A stretch of 64,000 bases of DNA from Cytobacillus oceanisediminis (GCF_003182355.1 NZ_QGTW01000011.1:62001-126000); one strand, 5' to 3'. Shown: positions 45,893-56,254, counted from the stretch's first letter. A program made the numbers and translations. The notes: generated from the letters alone by a model not told the origin.

Positions 45893-45932
45893 TAAAAAAG
45901 GATGCTGCCATTTGGCTGCATCCTTTTTTATT
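45893..45932. terminator. murC terminator (bidirectional form)
   Basis: Stem AAAAAGGATGCTGCC/GGCTGCATCCTTTTT with one mismatch. Confidence 0.85.
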
Positions 45933-47226
45933 AAAATTGATTTTCATATGCTTGCTGGAACTTTTGAATATCGCCGGCTCCCATAAACATAATAACGCTA
46001 TCTTCATGGTTTTTTAAAACAGCTGTTTCTTCTTCGCTCAGAATCTCTGCATCTGGTATTTTTGCTTTTAAATCATCAATCGTGAGCTTTCCGTGGTTCT
46101 CACGGGCAGAGCCGAAAATTTCGCAAAGATAGACTTTATCGGCTAAATTAAGGCTAGCTGCAAAATCATCAAGAAACGCTTGAGTCCTTGTAAAAGTGTG
46201 AGGCTGGAATACAGCTACAACGTCCTTTTCCGGATACTTTTGCCTTGCCGCTTCTACAGTAGCTTTTATTTCGGTGGGATGATGAGCATAGTCATCAATG
46301 ATAATCTGTGATCCCATATTTTTTTCAGAGAATCTTCTTTTTACACCTTCAAAGGAAAGAAGCTGCTCCTGAACAATCTTTGCATCTATTTCTTCATAAT
46401 GGCAAAGAGCAATAACGGCCAGGGAATTCAATACATTGTGATCTCCATAAGCTGCAATGGAGAAGGTTCCAAAGAAGGTGTTGCGGACAAATACATCAAA
46501 TGTCGTCCCTTCTGTTGTTTTCACCACATTCCGTGCCTGAAAATCATTGTCTTCTCCAAAACCATAAAATACGACTGGCACTTTTGCCTGAATTTTTTGC
46601 AGCTGCTCGTCATCTCCGCATGCAAAAATCCCCTTATTCACTTGCCATGACATCTCCTGAAAAGCAGAGAAAACATCATCAATGTTGGCAAAGTAATCAG
46701 GGTGGTCAAAATCAATATTCGTCATTATTGCATAATCAGGGAAGTATGAAAGGAAGTGCCTCCTATACTCGCAAGCTTCAAATACAAAATATTCCGCTTC
46801 CTCGTCCCCTTTGCCCGTTCCGTCTCCAATTAGGAATGAAGTTGGTTTTGCGCCTCTCATCACATGCGCAAGCAAACCTGTAGTGGACGTCTTCCCATGA
46901 GCCCCAGTCACCGCAATGCTTGTGAATTTTTTCATAAAGTCACCTAAAAAACGGTGGTAACGTACAACAGGCAAGCCAAGCTTCATTGCTTCCTCAATCT
47001 CTTCATGCGTGTCCGGATATGCATTTCCGGCGATTACCGTCATGCCCGGCTGTATATTTTCCTTTTGAAAGGGAAGGATCTTTATTCCTGATTTTTCAAG
47101 GGCCTCCTGAGTAAAAAAGTGTTTCTCAAAATCGGAGCCTTGAACCTGATAATTCATATCATGCAGAACTTGCGCCAAAGCACTCATTCCAGACCCCTTA
47201 ATACCTACGAAATGGTAAATAGTCAT
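45931..47226 (-). CDS. murC: UDP-N-acetylmuramate-L-alanine ligase
   Basis: Adds L-Ala to UDP-MurNAc in peptidoglycan precursor synthesis. The Mur ligase motifs are visible: [15 protein letters not shown] (UDP-binding, N-terminal), [16 protein letters not shown] (ATP P-loop), the [12 protein letters not shown] segment, and [15 protein letters not shown] in the C-terminal domain. The frame starts 5 codons earlier, but ATG 47226 (MTIYHFVG) lies 8 nt after GGAGG. 431 residues match B. subtilis MurC (432). Confidence 0.98.
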   Translation of the reverse strand: MTIYHFVGIKGSGMSALAQVLHDMNYQVQGSDFEKHFFTQEALEKSGIKILPFQKENIQPGMTVIAGNAYPDTHEEIEEAMKLGLPVVRYHRFLGDFMKKFTSIAVTGAHGKTSTTGLLAHVMRGAKPTSFLIGDGTGKGDEEAEYFVFEACEYRRHFLSYFPDYAIMTNIDFDHPDYFANIDDVFSAFQEMSWQVNKGIFACGDDEQLQKIQAKVPVVFYGFGEDNDFQARNVVKTTEGTTFDVFVRNTFFGTFSIAAYGDHNVLNSLAVIALCHYEEIDAKIVQEQLLSFEGVKRRFSEKNMGSQIIIDDYAHHPTEIKATVEAARQKYPEKDVVAVFQPHTFTRTQAFLDDFAASLNLADKVYLCEIFGSARENHGKLTIDDLKAKIPDAEILSEEETAVLKNHEDSVIMFMGAGDIQKFQQAYENQF

Positions 47227-47444
47227 ATAAAGAACCTCCAACCATCGTATATCTGTAAAACAGTATATGACATATATCTAGATTTGCGCATACCCCTTTG
47301 AGGACATGCTACACTGACTGTGTTTCTATTATGTATGTTCAGAAAGTCCGACTTTCTTGTCTCCTTTAAGAACAGACACTTTAACGTATTGCATCATTAT
47401 AACACTAATTATATTTAAAAACTATGTAACGTATTGCCAGCTAT

Positions 47445-48095
47445 TTATTCCCCAAATAAAAAATATAAAACATTTGTTTTTAAAAAGGCTCTCCAGGTTA
47501 GTTCAGGAAACTTTTTTTTTGCCTCCGAATAGGCATCCAGCATTCTATCTACTGTAACTTTATTCTTAACAGGCAAAACTGGCCCCATCGCAAAATCAAA
47601 CATCTGTATCGGAATTTTTCTGATGAATAACCATTCACACGTTTCAGGCAGATTCCTATGCATATGCCTCATTTGAAAAGGACTTTCAGATTCTGCCCCA
47701 AAAGCGGTTATTACGTTATGATCAATCTTTATGATCCTAATCGGTTCCATGGCAGATGTTAAAAAGAGAGCCCCTTGGATTAAATCGGGCTCTGAAAGCT
47801 GCCGGGAATTGTTTTTCAAGAAGAGACTGAACATCGTTGAACCTTGGATCGTTTTATAATCAAACAGGAACCAATTCTGAAACACTTCATTTTGCAATGA
47901 CGTAAAGGCAGCTTCAGGAGGAAGGCCGAGCGTCTTTCGAAATAGATGTTTTGCCCGGACTTTCTCTCTGATATTTGCGGTCCGTTCAGTGTAATCTCCG
48001 GCTAGTTTGTATAACTGAACTGCATTTTTCTCTCCTTGAAGCTGTTTGGTCTCACGGAAAGAATTCAGATCCAAAATTGAGCCTTCCATATCCAT
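47445..48095 (-). CDS. Conserved-looking protein, function unknown
   Basis: A 216-residue soluble protein, not assigned. FQNWFLFDYKTIQGSTMFSLFL (about 90-110) recalls the W-FDY helix segment of SEC-C-motif proteins, but no SEC-C zinc ligands are present, so the link is weak. The C-terminus VTVDRMLDAYSEAKKKFPEL is a helical amphipathic stretch. The start may be 48095 or the next Met (48089, MEGSILDL). It is followed by no clear terminator, and lies between murC and the NAPRTase gene on the same strand. Confidence 0.75.
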   Translation of the reverse strand: MDMEGSILDLNSFRETKQLQGEKNAVQLYKLAGDYTERTANIREKVRAKHLFRKTLGLPPEAAFTSLQNEVFQNWFLFDYKTIQGSTMFSLFLKNNSRQLSEPDLIQGALFLTSAMEPIRIIKIDHNVITAFGAESESPFQMRHMHRNLPETCEWLFIRKIPIQMFDFAMGPVLPVKNKVTVDRMLDAYSEAKKKFPELTWRAFLKTNVLYFLFGE

Positions 48096-48155
48096 ACAGG
48101 ATGCTCCTTACTTTGTTTGTAAATATTAATAGATGCTGATTGCGCTGGACCTGGC

Positions 48156-49253
48156 TTATTCAACCTTTTCTAGGCGCGGATTCGGGCGGTACCGCCGTCC
48201 AGCTTTGGCTGCGTGTTTTCCATCTATCATGACATTGTCGCCGGTAAACCCTGTTGTAATTTTCAGGAGGCTGCTTCCCACTCCATAGGTATCAACGGGG
48301 ACACCCTGTTCTTCAAATTCGCGGATACGTGATTCGGTAAATCCCCCGCTAACCACAATTTTCACATGGCCGAAGCCTTCATCATCCAATGCTTTTCTTA
48401 GAGCAAATATCAGCTCGGCATTAACCCCGCGAGGGTCAAACGTTCCCAGCAGATGCTGGTTCCTTAGGAAATATTGATCAATCAAGGTTCTCGATGTATC
48501 TACCCGTACACCTTTAAGTTCGTCTCCAAATGCCCTCGCCACTTTCAATGAATCTGTGATCGCATCATTATTGTAATCAACCAAAGCAACCAATTCATCT
48601 TCCGGGAAGGTTTCCTGATAAGCTTTTGTGGCTGCTACGATGTCACCTTCAAACATTTGAATGAGTGCATGGGGCATTGTCCCCATTCCCTTCTTGCCCC
48701 ACCATTCGTTCATAGCATGTGTAGCTTGGGCAGTTGCCCCCCCAATGAAGGCTGCGTATCCGTCGCCAGCCTGGGTAATATAATGGTCATCACGGTCTCC
48801 CATGAAAATGACCTGTTTTTGGACCCCTGAAGTACCTGCAGCTTTAACCACATTATATACATTCGTTGCGACCGAGGTTCTTCTGGCCAGAATTCCATCA
48901 ATGATACCTTCCAGGTAACCGAAGTCCTGGTACTTTCCTGTAATCGTCAGTACTGTTTCAAAGGGCGAAATCTTATCGCCATCTTTTAAAGAATAAATTT
49001 CCAAATCGTCCGGACGGTCCGCAAAGGTTTTAAGCAGGGCAATCACTTCATCTGTCCCGCACAAAACGGCATGGCTCTTCTGGAAAAACTGCATTGTTAC
49101 GATTTTATCCTCATGGTATTTCTTAACGATTTCCCTAGTCTTGAGAAAATAAACTGCTGAAAACCAGCCATCCCTTACACGTTCATCGAATTTAAAGGTC
49201 TGGTTTGTCAGACGTTTAATTTCCCCTTTTACCTTCATCTCAATTTCCTTCAT
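48156..49253 (-). CDS. Nicotinate phosphoribosyltransferase
   Basis: First step of the Preiss-Handler NAD salvage route, converting nicotinate and PRPP to nicotinate mononucleotide. It is the shorter (365-residue) form rather than the roughly 490-residue PncB. The type II phosphoribosyltransferase fold is shown by AFIGGATAQATHAMNEW (active-site region), LVDYNNDAITDSLKVAR, and KIVVSGGFTESRI with YGVGSSLLK (phosphate-binding GG and GxG loops). It lies two genes from murC; NAD kinase is elsewhere in the window. B. subtilis uses the longer PncB instead. Confidence 0.92.
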   Translation of the reverse strand: MKEIEMKVKGEIKRLTNQTFKFDERVRDGWFSAVYFLKTREIVKKYHEDKIVTMQFFQKSHAVLCGTDEVIALLKTFADRPDDLEIYSLKDGDKISPFETVLTITGKYQDFGYLEGIIDGILARRTSVATNVYNVVKAAGTSGVQKQVIFMGDRDDHYITQAGDGYAAFIGGATAQATHAMNEWWGKKGMGTMPHALIQMFEGDIVAATKAYQETFPEDELVALVDYNNDAITDSLKVARAFGDELKGVRVDTSRTLIDQYFLRNQHLLGTFDPRGVNAELIFALRKALDDEGFGHVKIVVSGGFTESRIREFEEQGVPVDTYGVGSSLLKITTGFTGDNVMIDGKHAAKAGRRYRPNPRLEKVE

Positions 49254-49413
49254 CCCTAAAGCTCCTCACAAACAATAAAGAAAGCAATTGTGCCTGCTGG
49301 TATTGGCGTCTCCATGGGCACGTTCTAAAGCTGGCCAGCTTCAGAAAGCTTTCTTATTTTATAATAGTAGTTATATCTATTATTTAAAACATGCAAGTAA
49401 AGAATACCATGTA

Positions 49414-52400
49414 TTAATTTAATGTACTAGTGTCTTGTATAGATTCGAGGTCGGCTTCGGTAATGAGGACGTCCCTAGGCTTGCTGCCTCTATTTTCAGA
49501 AATAAAGCCTTGCTTCTCCATCAGATCAATCAGGCGGGCTGCTCTGTTATAGCCAATTTTGAATCGTCTCTGCAGGCTTGAAGTGGAAGCCCCTCCCTGA
49601 TCAACGACAAACTCGCATGCTTCAAAAAACAATTCATCCTCTTCCTCAACTACCTGGGCTTTTTTTAAAAGCTCTTCCTGTTCAAATAAATAGTCCGGAT
49701 CGCGTTCCCTGCGTACATGTGCTACCACATCATCAATCTCTTTATCAGAAACGAATGTGCCCTGCAGGCGCACTGGCTTGGACGTTCCATTTTCAAGGAA
49801 AAGCATATCTCCGCGGCCCAGCAGTTTTTCAGCTCCGCTTATATCGATAATCGTTCTGGAATCAATCTGGGAGGATACTGAAAAAGCAATTCTGGTTGGA
49901 ACATTTGCTTTAATTAATCCTGTAATTACATCTACTGATGGACGCTGGGTAGCAATAATCAGATGGATACCGCATGCCCGCGCTTTTTGGGCTATCCGGC
50001 AAATCGCCTCTTCCACATCCGCTGGAGACATCATCATTAAGTCTGCCAGCTCATCAATCACGATCACCATAAATGGCAGTTTTTCTGAGTAGCGTTTATG
50101 CTCTTCTGCCAATTCATTAAAACGGTTAATATCCCTGACCCCTGCATGTGCAAACAATTCATATCTGCGCTCCATCTCTTCGACAGCCCATTTCAAAGCA
50201 GCCGTAGCCGCTTTTACATCTGTAATGACTGGACTGACTAGATGAGGGATGCGGTTATATGGCGCAAGTTCAACCATTTTTGGATCAACCAGCAGCAGCT
50301 TCAGTTCATCAGGGCTTGCTTTGTACAGCAAGCTTACAAGGATTGTGTTAATGCAGACACTTTTACCCGAACCAGTTGCCCCAGCAATCAATCCGTGCGG
50401 CATCTTTCTTAAATCGGTTACAATCGGCTTTCCGGAGATATCAAGCCCCAATACAGCCGTTAATGGGGATTCGCTATTTTGAAACTCCGGCGTATTGATA
50501 ATCTCGCTGATAAAAACAGGCCTGCTGTTTTGGTTTGGAACCTCGATACCAATTGTATGCTTACCTGGAATTGGCGCCTCAATCCGAATATCCCTTGCGG
50601 CAAGGCTTAATTTAATGTCATCTGAAAGATTCGTAATCTTATTCACCTTAACACCAGGTTCCGGCTGAACTTCAAATCTCGTAACAGATGGGCCTTGCGT
50701 TACATTGACTACCCTTGCCCTGACATTGAAATTTTTCAATGTTGAGTTTAACATTTGCTCCTGCTCATACAGCCAATCAGAAGTCTCTTCTTTGATAACA
50801 GGCGGCGTTAGCAGCGTTTTGGACGGAAATTCGTAATAAGAGATATCATCTTCCTCTTGGAGAGTATTTACTTCAGACTGCTTGTCTTCAAATGCTTGTG
50901 GTGACGGTTCTTCAGCTTGGCGCGCTGTCTTTGCATGAACATTGCTTTGATCCTCAACATGCTCTACAGCTGCAGCCGATTGCTGGAAACTTTCCACTGG
51001 GAATCTGGTAATATTACTTTTTTTTTGCTGTTCTTCTGCAGGCTTGTTCTGTGATACCGCTGGCTTAGCCACCTGTCTTTGCTGGTTTAGTTTTTTCCTG
51101 TCATTATTAAGCATGATGACGTTAAACGGAATAGTCCCTCTGTTTGAAGGCTTTTTCTCTTGTTGCCCTTCATCTGATGGTCCGGCCTGCGCCACTAAGG
51201 CGTCTTCTGTTTTTAAAGATTCAGATGAAGCGGTTCCCCGCTCCAGATCCGCACTTTCATTCTGTTCTGATGGAACGGGCTGCACAGTGTTTGCAGCTTC
51301 CTGTTCTATCTCGCTTGATGCTGAAATTGTTTCTATTATAGTGTCTTCCGGAAGATCAAATTCTTCCAGCTGTTCAGGCTTAGCTTCAATGTTTTCAGGT
51401 TCCGGCTTTTCTTTTGGGATGATTTCGTAAACTGGCAGTTCTTCTCCAAAAGCTTCTGGCTCATGTAGTACTTCTTCTGCCATCCCCGGCTTTTCCTGTA
51501 TTTCTTCGATTGCTTCAGATTCCTGGTGTAGGCGTTTGCTGGTATCTGGCTTATGAGTGATTTCTTCTGTTTCGGAAGTAAGCTCTAAATCTTCTGGTTT
51601 TAATTCTGCTTCTTCTGCTTGTTCATCTTCCAGTGAAGGTTCATCCATAAAACGGTTGAAGTCCTGATCGATGCCCTCCTGGTTATGGCCGGTTTCAGTG
51701 GATTGTCCCTGCACTTCCTCTTCAAAAGTTAAGTCTGATAGGTCAGTGTCGGCTTGCACCTCGGTTTTAGGAACATTCAGTTCATCCTCAGACGATAAGG
51801 ATGCATGACGATTTTCACCAATTGGATTAGAAACTTCTGCTGTAATTTCTTGCTTGTTCTCCTGTACCTTGGAAGCTGCCTCTTCTAAAAGAGCGTATTC
51901 CAGCAAATCACTTATGTTTGCCTTGGCAGAGTTTTTATTTTTCGGAGGTGTTTCAAATCTGGCCTCTTCATCGTTAATTAACCCAGGTTCGTGCTGGTCG
52001 GATATAACTTCCTGCAGTTCTGCCCCTGAGGGTTGATTAGTCTCAGAATGATGCTTTGCTTCGCCGTCTTCTTCCGGAATTTCGAACATTAAGTCAGAAG
52101 ATTCGCCAATTGTATATTTGTTCACTGTCTGTTCTTCCGTTTCAGATACAGCTGCCTGTGTGTGAAAGGCCTCGATTTTATCGGAAATGGTGTCACCCTG
52201 ATCTTCTTTTTTTACGTTCTCTGCAGTACCCTTCGACTTTTGCGCCGGTCTTTGCTGTATTTTGCGCATAATCTCATCATATGTAAGCTCTTTAGGTTTA
52301 AACTCATTTGTCTCAGTTTCTGATTTGTTTTTTGAAGCACCTGAATTACGTCTCTCAAACCCATAAATAGGTGACGGGATTTCTGTTGGCTGGAAAGGCC

Positions 52401-52809
52401 TCTTCTTGTTAGCCGCCTCTCTTTCATTCCTGGTCAGTATTTTTTCTTCCCTCGCAGCAGGAGGTGCAGGTTTTTTCTGCTGTTCACGTTCGACACTGCG
52501 CGGCTGCCGCTTTTCAGGCTTTCGTGCAGGGGCCTCTTGTTTCTCAACCGGGCGAGGGCGGGGTCTCGGCCTTCTTTTCTCCCGTTCGCCTTCACCGTCG
52601 GGAATTACCGGAAAACGGAACTGGCCTTTCGGATATTGATAAACCACCTTTGCATCAACATCTCTTGAACTTTCTCTTGAACTTTCTTTTGAACTTTTAG
52701 GCGGGTGTGCATTTTCATGCCCGCGTTCATCAGCATATTCTTCTTCTATATTTTCATATTCATCTTCATCGGTTTTGAACATATGGAAAAGTTTTTTAAT
52801 CCAGCTCAT
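49414..52809 (-). CDS. sftA: FtsK/SpoIIIE-family DNA translocase SftA
   Basis: Moves DNA away from the closing septum in vegetative cells. The FtsK motor lies in the C-terminal third: Walker A GATGSGKS at about residue 805, Walker [13 protein letters not shown], and [15 protein letters not shown]. The C-terminal gamma winged helix ([18 protein letters not shown], about 1060-1120) recognises SRS/KOPS-type sites. Residues 1-640 are a long acidic, low-complexity linker rich in Glu, Pro and Gln with no membrane helix, unlike SpoIIIE. At 1131 residues it is about 180 longer than B. subtilis SftA (952), owing to this linker. Confidence 0.96.
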   Translation of the reverse strand: MSWIKKLFHMFKTDEDEYENIEEEYADERGHENAHPPKSSKESSRESSRDVDAKVVYQYPKGQFRFPVIPDGEGEREKRRPRPRPRPVEKQEAPARKPEKRQPRSVEREQQKKPAPPAAREEKILTRNEREAANKKRPFQPTEIPSPIYGFERRNSGASKNKSETETNEFKPKELTYDEIMRKIQQRPAQKSKGTAENVKKEDQGDTISDKIEAFHTQAAVSETEEQTVNKYTIGESSDLMFEIPEEDGEAKHHSETNQPSGAELQEVISDQHEPGLINDEEARFETPPKNKNSAKANISDLLEYALLEEAASKVQENKQEITAEVSNPIGENRHASLSSEDELNVPKTEVQADTDLSDLTFEEEVQGQSTETGHNQEGIDQDFNRFMDEPSLEDEQAEEAELKPEDLELTSETEEITHKPDTSKRLHQESEAIEEIQEKPGMAEEVLHEPEAFGEELPVYEIIPKEKPEPENIEAKPEQLEEFDLPEDTIIETISASSEIEQEAANTVQPVPSEQNESADLERGTASSESLKTEDALVAQAGPSDEGQQEKKPSNRGTIPFNVIMLNNDRKKLNQQRQVAKPAVSQNKPAEEQQKKSNITRFPVESFQQSAAAVEHVEDQSNVHAKTARQAEEPSPQAFEDKQSEVNTLQEEDDISYYEFPSKTLLTPPVIKEETSDWLYEQEQMLNSTLKNFNVRARVVNVTQGPSVTRFEVQPEPGVKVNKITNLSDDIKLSLAARDIRIEAPIPGKHTIGIEVPNQNSRPVFISEIINTPEFQNSESPLTAVLGLDISGKPIVTDLRKMPHGLIAGATGSGKSVCINTILVSLLYKASPDELKLLLVDPKMVELAPYNRIPHLVSPVITDVKAATAALKWAVEEMERRYELFAHAGVRDINRFNELAEEHKRYSEKLPFMVIVIDELADLMMMSPADVEEAICRIAQKARACGIHLIIATQRPSVDVITGLIKANVPTRIAFSVSSQIDSRTIIDISGAEKLLGRGDMLFLENGTSKPVRLQGTFVSDKEIDDVVAHVRRERDPDYLFEQEELLKKAQVVEEEDELFFEACEFVVDQGGASTSSLQRRFKIGYNRAARLIDLMEKQGFISENRGSKPRDVLITEADLESIQDTSTLN

Positions 52810-53154
52810 TTATATCAACTCTTTCTATTTAAAACTTTATTAGTCTATCTTTCTTATTTTATCAGGTATTCACCGTTTTTGAATAATAAATGCGAGAATG
52901 AGTCCATTTAAAGGCAGAATGGGTAAATTTACAAACAAACTCCAGGTTTAAGGCATACTTTCGACTCAATACCTGATGAAAGGTTCACAGGAATTGCTAT
53001 CAGACTTATTACCCAGGGCAATTATCGCGATTCGTTGATACATTGCTATTTTTCGTTGAGATCTCAAAAAAGAGACTCCACCAAATAATCAAAAGAAGGA
53101 AATTCACCGTTTATCCAAAATTTTAATTTAGAAAAATGAAAAAGGAGTGATATT
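52810..53154. other. Gap upstream of sftA
   Basis: About 345 bp, AT-rich. Contains TTCGTTGA twice, 21 bp apart (53031 and 53052), perhaps the remains of a 20-bp array, and an AAAAAGGAGTGATATT ribosome-binding site leading into the NERD fragment. No further ORF. Confidence 0.5.
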
Positions 53155-53328
53155 TTGATTGTAAAAGAACGTTCAACACCGATAAAAATTACATATTTGG
53201 AGGCATTATTAAGAAGGCTTCCCTATGACCATCCTAAGCGGTCCCGGATTGAAGAAGATTTATTTAAAAGACGCGGAGGCTACCGAGGTGAAAAAGCTTT
53301 AGATCAATTTTTCTGGGGTGCCTCGTGA
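53155..53328 (+). pseudogene. N-terminal fragment of a NERD-domain protein
   Basis: A good ribosome-binding site (AAAGGAGTGA) precedes TTG 53155, opening a 57-residue frame: MIVKERSTPIKITYLEALLR, then HPKRSRIEEDLFKRRGGYRG, ending QFFWGAS. This is the characteristic first segment of Bacillus NERD (nuclease-related domain) proteins, which normally continue for over 200 residues after YRGE. The frame stops at TGA 53326-53328 and no continuation is found in the following 250 bp, so the gene is truncated. Too short for most gene callers. What removed the rest is unclear, but a tnpB relic and a MITE follow directly. Confidence 0.7.
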
Positions 53329-53427
53329 GAAATGCAGCTGTCTATCCATTAAGCGCAAACATGCCACTTGGATTCACACCTAATGCAGCCATCAAAATAA
53401 AAATGCTCATATAGAAGTTATAGACGA

Positions 53428-53556
53428 CTATTTCTCTCTAGTACACCCTTGCATCTCTAATCGTGACCTGTAAGGGTTTTAAAACTTTCCAGCCACCAAA
53501 CGGCTACCCGTCTTTTAGCCAGCTTAAACCTGGATTCCGTTGGTTCCAATAAGGGC
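53428..53556 (-). pseudogene. Probable relic of a tnpB C-terminus (IS200/IS605 type)
   Basis: Read on the minus strand, one frame gives IGTNGIQV*AG*KTGSRLVAGKF, then NPYRSRLEMQGCTREK with three in-frame stops in 43 codons. The GTxGIQAxG pattern just beyond the catalytic domain is common at the C-termini of TnpB proteins of Bacillus IS605/IS1341 elements. No upstream part of tnpB survives: the next sequence is the MITE at 53576. Assigned by remembered motif only. Confidence 0.4.
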
Positions 53557-53575
53557 GAGAGATACTTTAAAAAAT

Positions 53576-53817
53576 GGCTCTGTTAAATTAGCCTGTTGAT
53601 TTCAGCACGAGGCACTCCCTTTCTGCGGGCGGTCACACGCTCCTCGTCGCTTTGCTCCTGCGGGGTCTCCCTTCGATCCGCACCCCCGCAGGACGTTGAA
53701 TAAGCATCCTCGAATAAACACCGCACGAAGGAAATGCGAATGCATTTTCGAGGAGCTCGTGCCTTCGGGCTCCAATCAAAAGGGTGTTAAAAAACAACAA
53801 TAAGCTTTAACAGAGCC
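53576..53817 (-). mobile_element. MITE-like element, copy 5 (best preserved)
   Basis: 242 bp with perfect 12-bp terminal inverted repeats GGCTCTGTTAAA (53576-53587) and TTTAACAGAGCC (53806-53817), flanked by a perfect 8-bp direct repeat TAAAAAAT (53568-53575 and 53818-53825). The interior has no ORF of note. An 8-bp duplication and GG-starting termini are compatible with IS6- or IS1595-type transposases, but the parent cannot be named from this window. Confidence 0.93.
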
Positions 53818-53823
53818 TAAAAA

Positions 53824-53858
53824 ATAAAAAAGGACCACATTAGTGTGATCCTTCATCA
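53824..53858 (-). terminator. ytpQ terminator
   Basis: Stem AAGGACCACA/TGTGATCCTT with one mismatch, T-run on the minus strand. Confidence 0.75.
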
Positions 53859-53859
53859 A

Positions 53860-54660
53860 CTATTTCTTTTTATTTTTACCCAAGATGAAAATCGGCTCAA
53901 ATTCTCCGCCCTCATATAAAAATGATAAGGAGGTGATAGGCACCCGGCCGCTTGCGAAGAAGCTCATTGTCATCTGGGCTAGGATATCATAGCCGGTTTC
54001 ATTTTTAATATCGGCAATAATCAAAACGTCCTGATGCGGAACTGCTACTGCCATGGATCCCTCCATTTTCCGCTCCATCTCTTTTATAAAAGCCTCGTTC
54101 AGAATCCGGCTGGCATCATAGCCATCATTTTTATTTAAAAAATAAAAAGTATTGCCGGCAACGGTATCCGCCTTCATATCTGTTGGCAGAGACCGAACAT
54201 TAAATAACGCCGTTTCTTTAATTCTCTCCGGAACCCACCCTTCTTTCTCCATAATCTGTTTGTCGATGAGGCGATAGGTTCTCCCCAGATCAAGCGCATA
54301 ATAAATTCGTGTTTCAGCTGTGTGGTCATCCGTTAAGAAAGGAACACCTTCCTGTGATTCACTTGGGAATGAGGTGGAGCGTATCACGGGAAAAATGTTT
54401 TTTTCATGCCCTGACAAGCGGGCGTCTTCCACCATCGCTTCTAGGCCTTCCTCCACATAATAAACGACTTCGTCAATGGCCTTTTCTTTTTGTTCCTGCC
54501 ACTTGGCAATGATGCCTGGAAGCGAAATGGTAATTCCTTTGCCTGTCTCTTTATTTTCAATGCGAAGCTGATCCTTCTCCCTGTCAAAGGAGAAAATACG
54601 ATTTTCCTTTGCTAACCGCTTTTCCAATTCGTTCTTCATTTTCTTGCTATCCATTTTCAT
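53860..54660 (-). CDS. ytpQ: DUF1444 (UPF0354) protein YtpQ
   Basis: A 266-residue soluble protein. Its family is recognised from [35 protein letters not shown] and the alternating [16 protein letters not shown] segments, and from its position beside ytpP. The role is unknown. AAGGAGG lies 9 nt before ATG 54660. The tail KNKKK is basic. It is followed by a terminator that now touches the MITE. Confidence 0.92.
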   Translation of the reverse strand: MKMDSKKMKNELEKRLAKENRIFSFDREKDQLRIENKETGKGITISLPGIIAKWQEQKEKAIDEVVYYVEEGLEAMVEDARLSGHEKNIFPVIRSTSFPSESQEGVPFLTDDHTAETRIYYALDLGRTYRLIDKQIMEKEGWVPERIKETALFNVRSLPTDMKADTVAGNTFYFLNKNDGYDASRILNEAFIKEMERKMEGSMAVAVPHQDVLIIADIKNETGYDILAQMTMSFFASGRVPITSLSFLYEGGEFEPIFILGKNKKK

Positions 54661-54707
54661 ATATAAGCCCCTCCTTATGGGGATTGATTGCGATTAACAT
54701 TTTACAC

Positions 54708-54750
54708 TAAAAAACCCTCCTTCTCAAAAGAGACGCAAGAGGGTTTAAAA
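54708..54750 (-). terminator. ytpP terminator
   Basis: Stem AAACCCTC/GAGGGTTT with T-run on the minus strand. Confidence 0.75.
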
Positions 54751-54755
54751 CAATC

Positions 54756-55073
54756 CTATTTTTCAAGTGTTTCAATAAAGTTCTCAATTTCTTCCTGTGT
54801 TTTTCTTTCCTTGCTGACAAAGCGCCCAAGTTCCTGGCCATCCTTGAAGCCGATAAAGCTTGGAATGCCGAATATATCGAGCTCAATGCAGAGATCAATA
54901 AATTGATCACGATCTACATAGATAAAATTATAATCATTATATTTTGCTTCAATTTCAGGTAAGACCGGTTCAATAACCCGGCAATCCGGGCACCAATCAG
55001 CTGAAAACATGAATATATGTTTTCCGCTGACGCGCATTTCGTTAAATTGTTCTGCTGATTCTAATTTTTTCAT
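54756..55073 (-). CDS. ytpP: Thioredoxin-like protein YtpP
   Basis: A 105-residue thioredoxin fold with the active-site motif WCPDC (residues 27-31, FSADWCPDCRVIEPVL) and the cis-Pro loop FGIPSFIGFKDG. Probably a thiol-disulfide reductase with a monothiol- or bacillithiol-related partner. It shares a 4-bp ATGA overlap with the upstream EIIC gene, so translation is coupled. A terminator follows. Confidence 0.93.
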   Translation of the reverse strand: MKKLESAEQFNEMRVSGKHIFMFSADWCPDCRVIEPVLPEIEAKYNDYNFIYVDRDQFIDLCIELDIFGIPSFIGFKDGQELGRFVSKERKTQEEIENFIETLEK

Positions 55074-56092
55074 TTCTTTTCTCCCCCTGTATTAATCTTC
55101 ATATCTCCGTATTGAATCCAACCCTTTTTCCTCATATATTCAGATAATATCAGGCTAATAAGAGCTGGTCCAATAAAATGCAATGCGATTACCTTCATCC
55201 AAATGTCCGAACCAAACCCCATCGTTGTAAAAGTCATAATCTGTCCAACGAGCCCGCTTGTTCCCATGCCTGCTCCGGCAGCGTTATTTTCCATCAGCCA
55301 AAGGGTCGTTCCAAAAGGTGCCAGGATCGCTCCTGCCAGAGTTGGCGGAATGAGAATCCACGGATTTCTAATAATATTGGCTACCTGCAGCATGGATGTT
55401 CCGATACCTAGGGCTATAAATCCGCCAACTTTATTTTCCCTGAAACTGCTGACCGCGAATCCGACCATTTGGGCCGCACAGCCGATCGTTGCGGCCCCGG
55501 CGGCAAGTCCATGCAGATCCAGCATGAGCGCAATTGCAGCTGAAGAAATTGGAGCAGTCAAAGCAAGCCCCATTAATACAGCTACAATGATGCCCATAAT
55601 AATAGGCCTTTGCTCCGTCCCCCACATAATCAGGCTGCCAAAGCTTTTCATTCCGTAATCAATTCCAGGTCCAATCAAAGTTGCCACAATATAACCAACA
55701 GCAATCGTAACAAGCGGTGTAGCAATAATATCAACTTTCGTTTCTTTGCTGACCAGCTTTCCAATTTCCGTTGAAATAAGTGCTGCCACAAAGCTTCCTG
55801 CTGGTCCCCCAAGTGCTGCCCCGGCTGCCCCGCTGGCAATCGCTGAAAATATAACAAGCGGAGGCGCGTTCAATCCGTATGCGACCGCGACTCCGATGGC
55901 AGGACCCATAAGCCCCATAGCCAATACGCCCATCTCTGTAAGAAATTCATATCGTAATTGGTCCCCGATTGTTTTAATGATCAACCCAATGATCAATGAA
56001 GCAAATAACCCCAGTGCCATACTGCTTAATGCATCAATAAAATATACCTTGGCTGAAAGGGTAACCCCTTTTCTATCAAGAAAGGCTCTCAT
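55070..56092 (-). CDS. PTS EIIC-like membrane protein (PfoR family)
   Basis: A 340-residue integral membrane protein with about nine or ten helices, Gly/Ala-rich (GAAGAALGGPAGSFVAAL, LMGPAIGVAVAYGLNAPPLVIF). It resembles the PTS_EIIC_2/PfoR family, in which no phosphorylated EIIB partner is fused. No EIIA or EIIB gene is next to it. Start ATG 56092 (MRAFLDRKGV) is 6 nt after AGGGGG; the frame extends further without a ribosome-binding site. The product is translationally coupled to YtpP. Its substrate, or whether it is a transporter at all, is unknown. Confidence 0.85.
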   Translation of the reverse strand: MRAFLDRKGVTLSAKVYFIDALSSMALGLFASLIIGLIIKTIGDQLRYEFLTEMGVLAMGLMGPAIGVAVAYGLNAPPLVIFSAIASGAAGAALGGPAGSFVAALISTEIGKLVSKETKVDIIATPLVTIAVGYIVATLIGPGIDYGMKSFGSLIMWGTEQRPIIMGIIVAVLMGLALTAPISSAAIALMLDLHGLAAGAATIGCAAQMVGFAVSSFRENKVGGFIALGIGTSMLQVANIIRNPWILIPPTLAGAILAPFGTTLWLMENNAAGAGMGTSGLVGQIMTFTTMGFGSDIWMKVIALHFIGPALISLILSEYMRKKGWIQYGDMKINTGGEKK

Positions 56093-56254
56093 CATTATCC
56101 CCCTATGTATACGTTTTACAACTATAAAGATAACACATGTCAAGACACTTGTTATACATATTTTAATCGTAATGTTATTCTTCTTTTCCGGAGGACATTC
56201 TATGATACTTTACCTTTTTTTATTTAAAATTAATCTAATACAGATATCCAAAAT

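Noticed and set aside
53340-53570. Riboswitch in the gap after the NERD stub
   Set aside because: The conserved-looking segment does not fit any riboswitch I recall and is better explained as a decayed tnpB C-terminus on the minus strand.
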